DNA of 64,000 nucleotides from DASXMT01 sp963803065. Lineage in GTDB: Bacteria; Actinomycetota; Acidimicrobiia; Acidimicrobiales; RAAP-2. Positions 17,482-24,763 of this stretch are shown one piece after another; position 1 is the first letter of the stretch, and every line of letters starts with the position of its first letter. The stretch is taken from contig CAWDKW010000008.1 of NCBI GenBank assembly GCA_963803065.1, forward strand, positions 124,001 to 188,000, written 5' to 3'. The notes under the pieces were generated by a model. That model had not been told where the DNA came from, searched no databases, and saw only the letters and a list, made by a program, of their open reading frames with translations. The translations under genes and the position numbers were made by a program.

Positions 17482-18486
17482 ATGTCGGTTCCTACACGCA
17501 CACTCGGATCGAGCGGGCTGGTCGTATCGGCCGAGGGCCTCGGCTGTATGGGCATGAGCGAGTTCTACGGGAGGCGTGACGAGACCGAATCGGTGGCCAC
17601 CATCAACCTGGCCCTCGACCTCGGGATCAACTTCCTCGACACCGCAGACATGTACGGGCCCTTCGTGAACGAGGAGCTGGTCGGCCGGGCCATCGGCTCC
17701 CGCCGCGACGACGTGGTCCTGGCCACCAAGTTCGGGAACGTGCGCAACCCCGACGACCCGACCAAGCGGTCCGTCCGCGGCGACGCGGCCTATGTCCGCA
17801 GCGCTTGCGAGGGCTCCCTCCGGCGGCTGGGTGTCGACCACCTCGACCTCTACTACCAGCACCGACAGGACCCGACGGTGCCCATCGAGGAGACGGTCGG
17901 AGCCATGGCCCAACTGGCCGCAGAGGGCAAGATCCGCCACCTCGGCCTGTCCGAAGCGTCGCCCGACACCATCAGGCGTGCCGTGGCCGAGCATCCCATC
18001 GCCGCGTTGCAGAGCGAGTGGTCGCTCTGGAGCCGGGACATCGAGAACGAGGTGGTGGGAACGGCCCGCCAGCTCGGGGTGGGCATCGTGCCGTACAGCC
18101 CGCTGGGACGAGGGTTCCTGACCGGCCAGATCACGTCGCCCGACGACCTGGAGGCGGATGATTTCCGCCGGCACTCGCCCCGCTTCCAGGGCGAGAACTT
18201 CAAGCGCAATCTCGACCTGGTGGCCGTCGTGCGGTCGATGGCCGCCGACAAGGGCTGTACCGCCGGTCAGCTGGCGTTGGCCTGGGTCCTCGCACAGGGT
18301 GATGACGTGGTCCCGATCCCCGGCACCAAACGTCGGTCGTACCTTCGGGAGAACGTCGGGGCACTGGACGTCACGCTGACCGGAGACGAGCTGGCCGCCC
18401 TCGATGCTGCGTTCCCGGCGGGCTCCGCCGCCGGCGACCGTTACGCCGACATGCGGCCGGTGGAGATCGCCACACCTGCTCGTTGA
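17482..18486 (+). CDS. Aldo/keto reductase (AKR13-like)
   Basis: A 334-residue NADPH-dependent oxidoreductase with a TIM-barrel fold. The catalytic tetrad is visible: Asp53 in NFLDTADMYG, Tyr58, Lys83 in LATKFGN and the histidine of YYQHRQD. The C-terminus VVPIPGTKRRSYLREN is the usual cofactor-binding loop. Family members reduce small aldehydes or ketones; the substrate here is unknown. ATG 17482 is chosen over the longer upstream frame because it follows a -10 element and matches family starts. It is convergent with lexA. Confidence 0.9.
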   Translation: MSVPTRTLGSSGLVVSAEGLGCMGMSEFYGRRDETESVATINLALDLGINFLDTADMYGPFVNEELVGRAIGSRRDDVVLATKFGNVRNPDDPTKRSVRGDAAYVRSACEGSLRRLGVDHLDLYYQHRQDPTVPIEETVGAMAQLAAEGKIRHLGLSEASPDTIRRAVAEHPIAALQSEWSLWSRDIENEVVGTARQLGVGIVPYSPLGRGFLTGQITSPDDLEADDFRRHSPRFQGENFKRNLDLVAVVRSMAADKGCTAGQLALAWVLAQGDDVVPIPGTKRRSYLRENVGALDVTLTGDELAALDAAFPAGSAAGDRYADMRPVEIATPAR

Positions 18487-18537
18487 GCGGATGGATCCGG
18501 GCCGATCGTCCACCGACGGCGGAGGTCAGGGGCGCGC

Positions 18538-18569
18538 GCAGATCACAAGCGCCGCAGATCACAAGCGCC
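18538..18569. repeat. Perfect 16-bp tandem duplication at the lexA 3' end
   Basis: GCAGATCACAAGCGCC occurs twice in a row, at 18538-18553 and 18554-18569. The second copy encodes the last codons and stop of lexA on the minus strand, so the first copy places a duplicate of that ending just beyond the gene. It looks like a simple slippage duplication. Confidence 0.9.
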
Positions 18570-19188
18570 GCAGGACAGTGACCACCTTGCCGAAGATGGT
18601 CACCTCATCGGGGTCGAACTCCATGGGGGAGAGCCGCTCGTTGGCCGGGGTCAAGACGACCTTGCCGGCCTTGGTGGAGAAGCGCTTCACCGTGGCCTCC
18701 TCGTCGGGGATGCCGGCCACGACCGTATCGCCGTTCTCCGCGTCGGGCTGCTGGCGGACGACGACGAAGTCCCCGTCGACGATGCCATCGTCGACCATCG
18801 AGTCGCCCCGGACCGTGAGCATGAACAATGACCCGGTCCCGGTGAAGTCCTCGGGGAGGGGGTAGAGCTCCTCGATGTTCTCCTCCGCGAGAACGCCAGT
18901 GCCGGCGGCGACATCGCCGACCAGTGGGACGTGCCGGATCGGCCGGGCGTCCATGACCACGTGGGACGACGGGTCGTAGCGCACCTCGATCGCCCGCGGC
19001 TTGGTCGGGTCGCGGCGGAGATAGCCCTCTCGCTGGAGGACGGCCAGGTGGGCATGCACGGTCGAGGATGAGGTCAGACCAACGGACTCGCCGATCTCAC
19101 GTACTGACGGCGGGTACCCGCGATCCCGCACCGCCTCGGAGATGCAGTCCAAGATCGCTTTCCGCTTGCTGCTGAGCACCTGGGCCAT
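18559..19188 (-). CDS. lexA: LexA repressor
   Basis: LexA represses the SOS genes and self-cleaves when RecA is activated. The 209 residues hold a winged-helix DNA-binding domain (PPSVREIGESVGLTSSSTVH), the Ala95-Gly96 cleavage site in DVAAGTG, and the Ser130/Lys168 protease dyad in RGDSMVDDG and ATVKRF. On the minus strand ATG 19188 follows an AGGGGGAA ribosome-binding site. The upstream region holds four LexA boxes, the nearest about 100 bp from the start, so it is probably autoregulated. It is divergent from a LysM gene and near nrdR, the arrangement known in Mycobacterium (lexA, Rv2719c, nrdR). Confidence 0.97.
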   Translation of the reverse strand: MAQVLSSKRKAILDCISEAVRDRGYPPSVREIGESVGLTSSSTVHAHLAVLQREGYLRRDPTKPRAIEVRYDPSSHVVMDARPIRHVPLVGDVAAGTGVLAEENIEELYPLPEDFTGTGSLFMLTVRGDSMVDDGIVDGDFVVVRQQPDAENGDTVVAGIPDEEATVKRFSTKAGKVVLTPANERLSPMEFDPDEVTIFGKVVTVLRRL

Positions 19189-19285
19189 CGGTTCCCCCTG
19201 GTCGTGTCGAGGTTCGCTCAGCCAGGGAGCCCGGACAGCGATGCCACCCCATTTCGTGGCGATCGGCGACCGACTCCGAGGTGAT

Positions 19286-19406
19286 CGAACACCTGTTTGC
19301 TAGACGGTAACCTTCATGAACCCAAAAAGCAAACACCCGTTCGGAAAATCTCTTGACACCGAACAGACGTTCGTGGTTCGATTGCGACATGACGAACACC
19401 CGTTCG
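19286..19406. promoter_or_regulatory. Array of four LexA (SOS) boxes between lexA and the LysM gene
   Basis: Four 14-bp sites match the Gram-positive consensus CGAAC-N4-GTTCG: CGAACACCTGTTTG at 19286-19299, CAAACACCCGTTCG at 19330-19343, CGAACAGACGTTCG at 19360-19373 and CGAACACCCGTTCG at 19393-19406. The last two are perfect palindromic half-sites. Centres are 44, 30 and 33 bp apart. The third lies just downstream of a TTGACA (19353-19358), consistent with repression of the rightward promoter; the first is suited to controlling lexA itself. Four sites in one intergenic region is more than usual. Confidence 0.85.
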
Positions 19407-19508
19407 ACAGCGAGAGTCCGGCACGTCGACTCGGGCTCGGACCGGAGTTGGGGCTCGTACGAGGCAGCCGGGGTTGCAACCGACGTGGGTCGACCGGGAG
19501 ACCGGTAG
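19389..19508 (+). CDS. 39-codon ORF overlapping the start of the LysM gene
   Basis: ATG 19389 opens a 39-codon frame (starting MTNTRSTARVRHVD) that ends at TAG 19506-19508. The final G is the first base of GTG 19508, a possible start for the LysM gene (TAGTG overlap). A TTGACA at 19353 and a weak TTCGAT at 19377 would place a leaderless start at this ATG, with one LexA box in the promoter and one inside the ORF. It may be an SOS leader peptide coupling translation to the LysM gene. There is no homology evidence. Confidence 0.35.
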   Translation: MTNTRSTARVRHVDSGSDRSWGSYEAAGVATDVGRPGDR

Positions 19509-20014
19509 TGGCCGCCGCGCTCGCATTCCCCTCGATCCGATCCCACCAGGAGCGGGAAACGAGGCAGGGCCTACCCTCGCTCGGCGTCGTTCGTGGCGGC
19601 CGTTGGGCGCCGCTGGCTGACGATGGCCTGGAGCCCGTCGACTTCGAGGCGCCCCGCCTGGTCGTGGTGCCCGATCACCGAAGCTGGCGGCCCTCGGCGC
19701 CGGCGATCCGTCGTCAGCGCCGACGGGTCTCACCTCGCGTTCGACGTCGTCGCGGTCTCGTGGCCGTCACCGCTTTGCTGGTGGTGGGCCTTGCTCTCCC
19801 GCTGGGCGGGTCCGGTGGACGCTCCCACCCGACCGGGCCCGTCCTGGCGGAGACCGGCCACACCCTGGTCTATACGGTGCAGCCGGGCGATACCGTGTGG
19901 TCCATCGCCCAGCGCGTGAACCCGACAGCCGACCCGCGACCGCTCGTGGCCCAGATCGAAGGGCAGACGGGATCGGACACCGTGAGGCCCGGCCAGCACA
20001 TCAAGCTGCCGTAG
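19508..20014 (+). CDS. LysM-domain membrane protein, SOS-controlled division suppressor-like (ChiZ/YneA type)
   Basis: The protein has an Arg-rich cytoplasmic part, one transmembrane helix (GLVAVTALLVVGLALPLGG) and an extracellular C-terminal LysM domain beginning YTVQPGDTVWSIAQRVNP that binds peptidoglycan. Its position divergent from lexA behind four LexA boxes, and just before nrdR, matches Mycobacterium Rv2719c (ChiZ) and functionally Bacillus YneA, which delay division during SOS. The same role is inferred here. The start is uncertain: the frame is open from ATG 19316, but that region contains the SOS boxes and promoter, so I prefer GTG 19508 (168 residues). Confidence 0.78.
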   Translation: MAAALAFPSIRSHQERETRQGLPSLGVVRGGRWAPLADDGLEPVDFEAPRLVVVPDHRSWRPSAPAIRRQRRRVSPRVRRRRGLVAVTALLVVGLALPLGGSGGRSHPTGPVLAETGHTLVYTVQPGDTVWSIAQRVNPTADPRPLVAQIEGQTGSDTVRPGQHIKLP

Positions 20015-20033
20015 GGGGCACGGCACCGGGCAG

Positions 20034-20039
20034 TAGCCT
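20034..20039 (+). promoter_or_regulatory. -10 element TAGCCT for nrdR
   Basis: TAGCCT ends six bases before GTG 20046, the nrdR start fixed by its conserved N-terminus. This is one of the clearest leaderless arrangements in the window. Confidence 0.65.
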
Positions 20040-20045
20040 CGCGGT

Positions 20046-20579
20046 GTGCGATGCCCGTGGTGCCTGGCTGACGACGACCGGGTGGTCGACTCGCGCCTGG
20101 CCGAGGAGGGAGCGGCCATCCGACGCCGGCGAGAGTGCCTGGTCTGCGGGCGGCGCTACACGACCTTCGAGCGGGTCGAGGAGGTGCCGTTGATGGTAGT
20201 GAAGCGCTCCGGCCTGCGAGAACCGTTCGACCGGTCCAAGGTGATCCTTGGCCTGCGCTCGGCGACGAAGAACCGACCGGTGACCGAAGCACAGCTCGAT
20301 GCTCTGTCCCAGGAGGTGGAGGACGCAGTGCGGGAGTCGGGCACCGAGCCAACGACCCAGCAGGTCGGGTTGGCCGTCCTCGAACGCCTCTCCGCCCTGG
20401 ACGATGTGGCCTACCTGCGCTTCGCCAGCGTCTACAAGGGATTCGAGGGCGCCGATGACTTTCAGCGGGAGGTCGGGCTCCTGACCAAGACCACGGCTCC
20501 CAAGCAACCGGGAGGCGAGGTCGCGAGCGAAGACAGCCGCGAGCGCCCCTCCGGCCGTGGCCGGCGCCCGGCGCAGTGA
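20046..20579 (+). CDS. nrdR: Transcriptional repressor of ribonucleotide reductase genes
   Basis: NrdR senses ATP/dATP through an ATP-cone and represses nrd operons. The zinc ribbon is formed by Cys3 and Cys6 in MRCPWC and Cys31 and Cys34 in ECLVCGRRYTTFERVEE; the ATP-cone follows from KRSGLREPFDRSKV. The start GTG 20046 is firm, because the protein must begin at MRCPWC. Length is 177 residues, with a 25-residue hydrophilic tail slightly longer than usual. The nearby LysM gene and lexA reproduce the actinobacterial order. Confidence 0.96.
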   Translation: MRCPWCLADDDRVVDSRLAEEGAAIRRRRECLVCGRRYTTFERVEEVPLMVVKRSGLREPFDRSKVILGLRSATKNRPVTEAQLDALSQEVEDAVRESGTEPTTQQVGLAVLERLSALDDVAYLRFASVYKGFEGADDFQREVGLLTKTTAPKQPGGEVASEDSRERPSGRGRRPAQ

Positions 20580-20606
20580 CGGATCCCGACGTGGGAAGCG
20601 ATGACC

Positions 20607-21317
20607 ATGGCTGAGCACATGACCGAGGTCCCGCAGCGTGCGCTCGGGATCTATGCCCATCCTGACGACCCGGACGTGTCGTGTGGAGGAACGCTGGCCC
20701 GGTGGGCGAAAGCGGGATGTCGCGTCCACGTCCTGGTGTGCACCGACGGGGACAAGGGATCGTCCGACCCGACAATTGACCCGTCGATGTTGGCCCTTCA
20801 GCGAGCATCCGAGTCGGCCGCGGCTGCGGCCGTCTTGGGGCTGGCCGGCCAGGAGTTCCTGCACTATCCCGATGGCGAGCTCGAGGACGATGCCCGGCTC
20901 CGGGAGCAGTTGGTCGCGGTCGTCCGTCGCCTTCGGCCCGACGTCGTCCTCTGCCCGGATCCGACGGCGGTCTTCTTCGGACAGGAGTACCTCAACCATC
21001 GGGATCATCGCATCACCGGCTGGGCCACCCTCGACGCGGTGTCACCGGCCGCGGCGCTCCCGCACTATTTTCCGGGCGCCGGTCCCGCCCATCAGGTCGG
21101 CACCATGCTGCTGTCGGGTACGCTCGATCCGGACGTGTGGATCGACATCTCCGGCACCGTCGAGCTGAAGAGCGCAGCGGTTGCATGCCATCGCAGCCAG
21201 TTCCCCGACGGCGAGGAGTGGGCGAGGACCGCGGTGCGACTCGGTGCGGAAGATGCGGGAAGACGGGTGGGCGTCCGCTTCGCCGAAGGGTTTCGAAGGC
21301 TGCGGCTCGGTGGATGA
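20607..21317 (+). CDS. PIG-L/LmbE family deacetylase
   Basis: A zinc-dependent N-deacetylase fold. The metal motif HPDD is at residues 18-21 (IYAHPDDPDVSCGGT), and a second histidine motif is NHRDHRITG. Family members deacetylate GlcNAc-containing substrates such as mycothiol precursors (MshB) or their conjugates (Mca); which one applies cannot be told from this sequence. I chose ATG 20607 because GGGAAG (20593-20598) is eight bases upstream; ATG 20601 would be only two bases away. The end overlaps dinB by eight bases. Confidence 0.87.
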   Translation: MAEHMTEVPQRALGIYAHPDDPDVSCGGTLARWAKAGCRVHVLVCTDGDKGSSDPTIDPSMLALQRASESAAAAAVLGLAGQEFLHYPDGELEDDARLREQLVAVVRRLRPDVVLCPDPTAVFFGQEYLNHRDHRITGWATLDAVSPAAALPHYFPGAGPAHQVGTMLLSGTLDPDVWIDISGTVELKSAAVACHRSQFPDGEEWARTAVRLGAEDAGRRVGVRFAEGFRRLRLGG

Positions 21318-22692
21318 CCGCGTCATCCTTCACGTCGACATGGATGCGTTCTTCGCATCCGTCGAGGTCCTGGACGATCCGACCCTGGCCGGGAAACCGG
21401 TCATCGTGGGCGGCAGTGGTCAGCGGGGCGTGGTCGCCGCCTGCACGTACGAGGCGCGGCGGTTCGGCGTGCATTCGGCCATGCCCGCCACGATCGCTCG
21501 ACGGCTGTGCCCCCAGGCCGTCTTCCTCGACGGTCGCTACCACCGCTACGTCGAGGAGAGCGCCAAGCTGCACGCCATCTTCGACACCGTCACCCCACTG
21601 GTGGAGGGAATCTCGATCGACGAGGCCTTCCTCGATGTGTCGGGGGCCCAGCGGCTACTCGGAGACGGCCCGGCCATCGCCCGTCTCATCAGGGCGCGGG
21701 TGGCCGACGAGCTGGGCCTGACCTGCTCCGTCGGCGTCGCCACCACCAAGTTCGTGGCCAAGCTGGCCTCCGAACAAGCCAAGCCGACCGCCGACGTGAG
21801 TGGCGTCCGGCCCGGATCGGGCGTGTTCACGGTCGAACCGGGTACCGAGCTGGCGTTCTTGCATCCCCTCCCGATCCGCGCCCTGTGGGGTGTCGGCCCG
21901 GCGACCGGTCGCAGGCTCGATGGCATCGGCGTCCGGACCATCGGCGACCTTGCTGCGCTGCCGGACAAGACGCTGGAGCGCCTGCTCGGAGCGGCCCAGG
22001 GCTCCCATCTGGCTGCTCTGGCTCGGGGTCACGATCCCCGTGCGGTGGTCCCCGACCGTGAGGCAAAGTCCATCGGCCACGAGGAGACGTTCCCCTCCGA
22101 CCTGTACGACCGGGATGAGCTGGGTCAGCACCTGGCCAGAATGGTCGACGCCGTGTCCAGCCACGTGCGTGATGCGCACCTGTCGGCCCGGACGGTCACC
22201 GTCAAGGTCCGGTTCGGGGACTTCACCATGGTCACCCGCTCCCGGTCGGTGGCCGTGCCCGTCGACGCCGCCCCGGCCGTCGGCGCCGTGGCCCGGGCGT
22301 TGTTCGAGTCCGTCGACGTGTCGGCCGGCGTCCGCCTGGTGGGGGTGAGCTTGTCCGGGTTCGCTGATACCGGGGCGGGCGTGCAGCTGAGCCTGCTCGG
22401 AGACGAGGCTCCCGACCCGGGAGGCGCCGGTCCCACCGACGCGGGCTGGGGGGCATCGGACGACGACGTGGAGCGGCTGCAGCGCTCCTGGTCGGGGGTG
22501 ACCGGTGCCGTCGACGGTATCCGGTCCCGATTCGGCCGGGCCTCGGTCGGAACGGCGTCGTTGATGGGTGCGGACGGCCTCCGGGTCCGCCAACGAGGCG
22601 ATGCCCAGTGGGGCCCACCAGTGCCCCCGGCCCGGGGCCAAACCGGCAGCAGGGGCTCGGTCCCGGACGCCGACGACGAGGCCCAGTCGTGA
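21310..22692 (+). CDS. dinB: DNA polymerase IV (Y family)
   Basis: DinB performs error-prone translesion synthesis. Catalytic acidic residues are Asp10 in LHVDMDAFFASVE and Asp104-Glu105 in SIDEAFLDV; helix-hairpin-helix and little-finger domains follow. A beta-clamp-binding motif QLSLLG lies at 359-364. The roughly 85 residues after it are a hydrophilic Gly/Asp/Arg-rich tail. GTG 21310 gives MDDRVILHVDMD and overlaps the PIG-L gene by eight bases. I see no LexA box directly upstream, so SOS control would need to act through an upstream promoter or be absent. Length is 460 residues. Confidence 0.95.
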   Translation: MDDRVILHVDMDAFFASVEVLDDPTLAGKPVIVGGSGQRGVVAACTYEARRFGVHSAMPATIARRLCPQAVFLDGRYHRYVEESAKLHAIFDTVTPLVEGISIDEAFLDVSGAQRLLGDGPAIARLIRARVADELGLTCSVGVATTKFVAKLASEQAKPTADVSGVRPGSGVFTVEPGTELAFLHPLPIRALWGVGPATGRRLDGIGVRTIGDLAALPDKTLERLLGAAQGSHLAALARGHDPRAVVPDREAKSIGHEETFPSDLYDRDELGQHLARMVDAVSSHVRDAHLSARTVTVKVRFGDFTMVTRSRSVAVPVDAAPAVGAVARALFESVDVSAGVRLVGVSLSGFADTGAGVQLSLLGDEAPDPGGAGPTDAGWGASDDDVERLQRSWSGVTGAVDGIRSRFGRASVGTASLMGADGLRVRQRGDAQWGPPVPPARGQTGSRGSVPDADDEAQS

Positions 22693-22808
22693 GGCCGGCA
22701 CCATCCGCCTCGGGTTGTGGCCACTCTGACCTGGGCGAGGACCGCAACGGGCGTTCCCAGCGGAGGGGACCAGCAGCCCCCATTGGGTCCACCGGGAATG
22801 ATCGGGAG

Positions 22809-22822
22809 GCAAAATTGTTTGC
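22809..22822. repeat. AT-rich inverted repeat upstream of DUF3040 gene
   Basis: GCAAAATTGTTTGC has perfect 5-bp arms (GCAAA/TTTGC) around four bases. It lies in an unusually AT-rich patch (about 22805-22860) of the 218-bp gap after dinB and could be an operator or part of the promoter for 22911. The rest of this gap shows nothing else I can assign. Confidence 0.4.
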
Positions 22823-22879
22823 TTCCGTTGTCAAGTTCCTACCCGGTGCGCGAAACTTTTGCCTGGAGGGTGCGCGATC

Positions 22880-22945
22880 ATGAAGTCAGATATGGCAACG
22901 GGGTCGGAACATGGATCGGGGGTCGGGGCAATTGCCGCTCTCTGA
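22880..22945 (+). CDS. Short ORF overlapping the DUF3040 gene start
   Basis: ATG 22880 sits nine bases after a strong ribosome-binding site (TGGAGGG, ending 22870) and opens 21 codons (MKSDMATGSEHGSGVGAIAA then Leu) ending at TGA 22943-22945, out of frame with and across the start at 22911. The good ribosome-binding site belongs to this ORF rather than to the DUF3040 ATG, which has only a poor one. It may act as a coupling leader. Confidence 0.35.
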   Translation: MKSDMATGSEHGSGVGAIAAL

Positions 22946-23306
22946 GCACGAACAACGCGTTCTCCATGAGCTCGAGCAGTCCCTGTACCAACAGGACCCG
23001 GAATTCGCTGAACGGGTCCGTTCCGAGACCGTGTACCGCCACGCCGGCCGGTATTGCATCTGGTCGGCAGTGGTGTTCGTCGCCTCCCTGCTCTTCATGG
23101 TCTTCACCTTTTCCCGGTCGGTGGTCGTCGGCTTCCTCGGCGTCGTGATGATGTTCCTGTCGGCGGCGGTCTTCGTCAAGAACGCCCGTCGCATGGGGAA
23201 GGCGGGCATCGACGACATCTCCAGGTCACTGCAGAACCGCAACGCCGGGTCGACGGCCCACGATCCACGCGATTGGATCCGCGGTCGGTTCCATCGCGAC
23301 AGCTGA
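22911..23306 (+). CDS. DUF3040 small membrane protein
   Basis: The N-terminus LPLSEHEQRVLHELEQSLYQ followed by DPEFAERV is characteristic of the actinobacterial DUF3040 family. Two hydrophobic segments, about residues 50-65 and 70-90, form a membrane hairpin; the C-terminus is hydrophilic and basic. The function of the family is unknown. It commonly sits near dinB or division genes in Actinobacteria, and here it follows dinB. Length is 131 residues. Confidence 0.9.
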   Translation: MDRGSGQLPLSEHEQRVLHELEQSLYQQDPEFAERVRSETVYRHAGRYCIWSAVVFVASLLFMVFTFSRSVVVGFLGVVMMFLSAAVFVKNARRMGKAGIDDISRSLQNRNAGSTAHDPRDWIRGRFHRDS

Positions 23307-23325
23307 TTCGGGCCACCGCCCGCCC

Positions 23326-24276
23326 GTGATGGCGACGGCCGACGGCCTGGTTGGGTGCCGAGCGTCCCTCCCGCCTGCCTGCGTTCGTCCCTCGTCCGGG
23401 ATCGTCCTCGCCGTCGACATCGGCGGCACCAAGATGGCCGCCGCCCTCGTCGACGGAAGGGCATCGATCCTCGCCGAGCAGCAGGTGCCGACCCCCGAGG
23501 GTGGTGACGCTGAGGTCCTGTTCACTACCCTGGCCGGGGTCATCCATGCGGTGGTGGCCCCAGCGCCGGTCCGTCCCGACGTCTGCGGCGTGGGGTGTGG
23601 CGGCCCCATGAGCAGGGGAGGGGAGACCGTCTCCCCCTTGAACATCCCGGGCTGGCGCGGGTTCGAGCTCAGGCGGAGGCTGACCGAGGCCACCGGGCTC
23701 CCGGTGGCGGTGGACAACGACGCCAAGGCTCTGGCCCTGGCCGAGGGTTGGGCCGGGGCGGCCCGCGGTGAGGAGAACTTTCTGGCCATGGTGGTGTCGA
23801 CCGGTGTCGGCGGGGGCATCGTGCTCGGGGGCGAGCTGCTCGACGGTCAGGGCGGGAACGCCGGCCACATCGGCCACGTCATCGTGGAGCCCGAGGGGCG
23901 CCGCTGCGCCTGCGGAGGCCGAGGCTGTCTGGAGGCTGAGGCATCCGGGCCGTCGATCGCCGCCTCCATCGGGAGGTCTCCGGCCGACGCGCCGGACGCG
24001 ATCAAGGAGAGGACCGGGACCTTGGTCGGGCGGGCGGTGGCCTCGGTGGTGAACCTCCTCGACCTGCCCCTCGTGGTTGTGGCCGGTTCGGTGGCCCTCG
24101 GTTTCGGTGCCCCCTTCTTCGCCGCTGCCCAGGCGGAGATGGATGATCGCTGTCGGATCGATTTCGCCCGTGGCGCCCGTATCGTTCCCGCCGGATTGGG
24201 GCGGCGCGGCCCCTTGATCGGCGCGGCCGCGATCGGGCGGAGATTGTTGGCCGTTGAGAGCGAATCGGCGACGTAG
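23326..24276 (+). CDS. ROK-family sugar kinase (glucokinase-like)
   Basis: A ROK-type ATP-dependent kinase, most likely for glucose or a related hexose. Visible motifs are the phosphate loop AVDIGGTKMAAALVD, the sugar-binding DNDAKALALAE, and the ROK zinc motif CACGGRGCLEAEASG with its cysteines. Length is 316 residues with about 25 extra residues before DIGGTK. The start is GTG 23326 or ATG 23329. It is 20 bp downstream of the DUF3040 gene. Family and fold are certain; the exact sugar is not. Confidence 0.9.
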   Translation: MMATADGLVGCRASLPPACVRPSSGIVLAVDIGGTKMAAALVDGRASILAEQQVPTPEGGDAEVLFTTLAGVIHAVVAPAPVRPDVCGVGCGGPMSRGGETVSPLNIPGWRGFELRRRLTEATGLPVAVDNDAKALALAEGWAGAARGEENFLAMVVSTGVGGGIVLGGELLDGQGGNAGHIGHVIVEPEGRRCACGGRGCLEAEASGPSIAASIGRSPADAPDAIKERTGTLVGRAVASVVNLLDLPLVVVAGSVALGFGAPFFAAAQAEMDDRCRIDFARGARIVPAGLGRRGPLIGAAAIGRRLLAVESESAT

Positions 24277-24466
24277 CGTGCGCGGGTCGGGCGAATCGTC
24301 GGCCGCGGCTTCCGGGGCGGGATCGGACGGCTCCGAGGAGTCGCCGGGATCGGTCCGTTCCGGTGTGTCCGTCGGCGCCGCTGGGTCCGAAACCTCTGGG
24401 TCCGGGTGCTCTCACGTGTCGGCGGGCTCTGGGTCCGTGCGCTCTCAAGGGTCGGCTGGGTCTTTG
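24277..24466. other. Low-complexity gap after the ROK gene
   Basis: The open frame on + reads Ser/Gly-rich (GSGESS..., GSETSGSG) because of repeated GGGTCCG/GGCTCTGGGTCCG-like words between about 24390 and 24450. I see no promoter, RNA or conserved peptide here and regard it as spacer, although it could encode an N-terminal extension of the next small protein. Confidence 0.4.
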
Positions 24467-24724
24467 GTGCCGGTCGTGGTCAGGGCGGTCGGAAGCCGTC
24501 CGGGCCTTTGGACCTCCGCGCTCGGGGCTGTCTGGCGGTTGGCCGAACCAGGCTGGTGGCGACGGCCCCCCTACCTTCCTCTCCCCGACGAACGCCTGTG
24601 GTCTTTCCGCATGGTCACGGCCTACGGTAGGCCCGACGCCCGGCCGACCGAGGAGGACATCGTGGCCTATCTCCAGTGGTGCCGGACATCCAAACGTCGG
24701 CATCAGGTGGCACGACGAAAATGA
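24467..24724 (+). CDS. Small conserved-looking protein with PPYLPLPD motif
   Basis: About 85 residues from GTG 24467. The core WWRRPPYLPLPDERLWSFRM followed by VTAYG...EEDIVAYLQWCR resembles small uncharacterised actinobacterial proteins I have seen, but I cannot name a family. There is no membrane segment or cofactor motif. The frame extends upstream to ATG 24254 through Ser/Gly-rich sequence that looks non-coding. Candidate starts are TTG 24464, GTG 24467 and GTG 24476. Function unknown. Confidence 0.6.
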   Translation: MPVVVRAVGSRPGLWTSALGAVWRLAEPGWWRRPPYLPLPDERLWSFRMVTAYGRPDARPTEEDIVAYLQWCRTSKRRHQVARRK

Positions 24725-24750
24725 TTCGTCTCCCCGCCGCCAGACAGGGC

Positions 24751-24756
24751 TAAATT
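24751..24756 (+). promoter_or_regulatory. -10 element TAAATT for the HNH gene
   Basis: TAAATT ends seven bases before ATG 24764, with no Shine-Dalgarno sequence between them. It is the most AT-rich -10 element of this type in the window. Confidence 0.6.
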
Positions 24757-24763
24757 CCGACCG

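Noticed and set aside
21200..21310. LexA box directly upstream of dinB.
   Set aside because: I found no CGAAC-N4-GTTCG match near dinB; the gene overlaps the upstream PIG-L gene.
24254..24466. A Ser/Gly-rich N-terminal domain of the small protein ending at 24724.
   Set aside because: The stretch overlaps the ROK gene end and consists of GGGTCCG-type repeats; the conserved-looking part begins after 24476.
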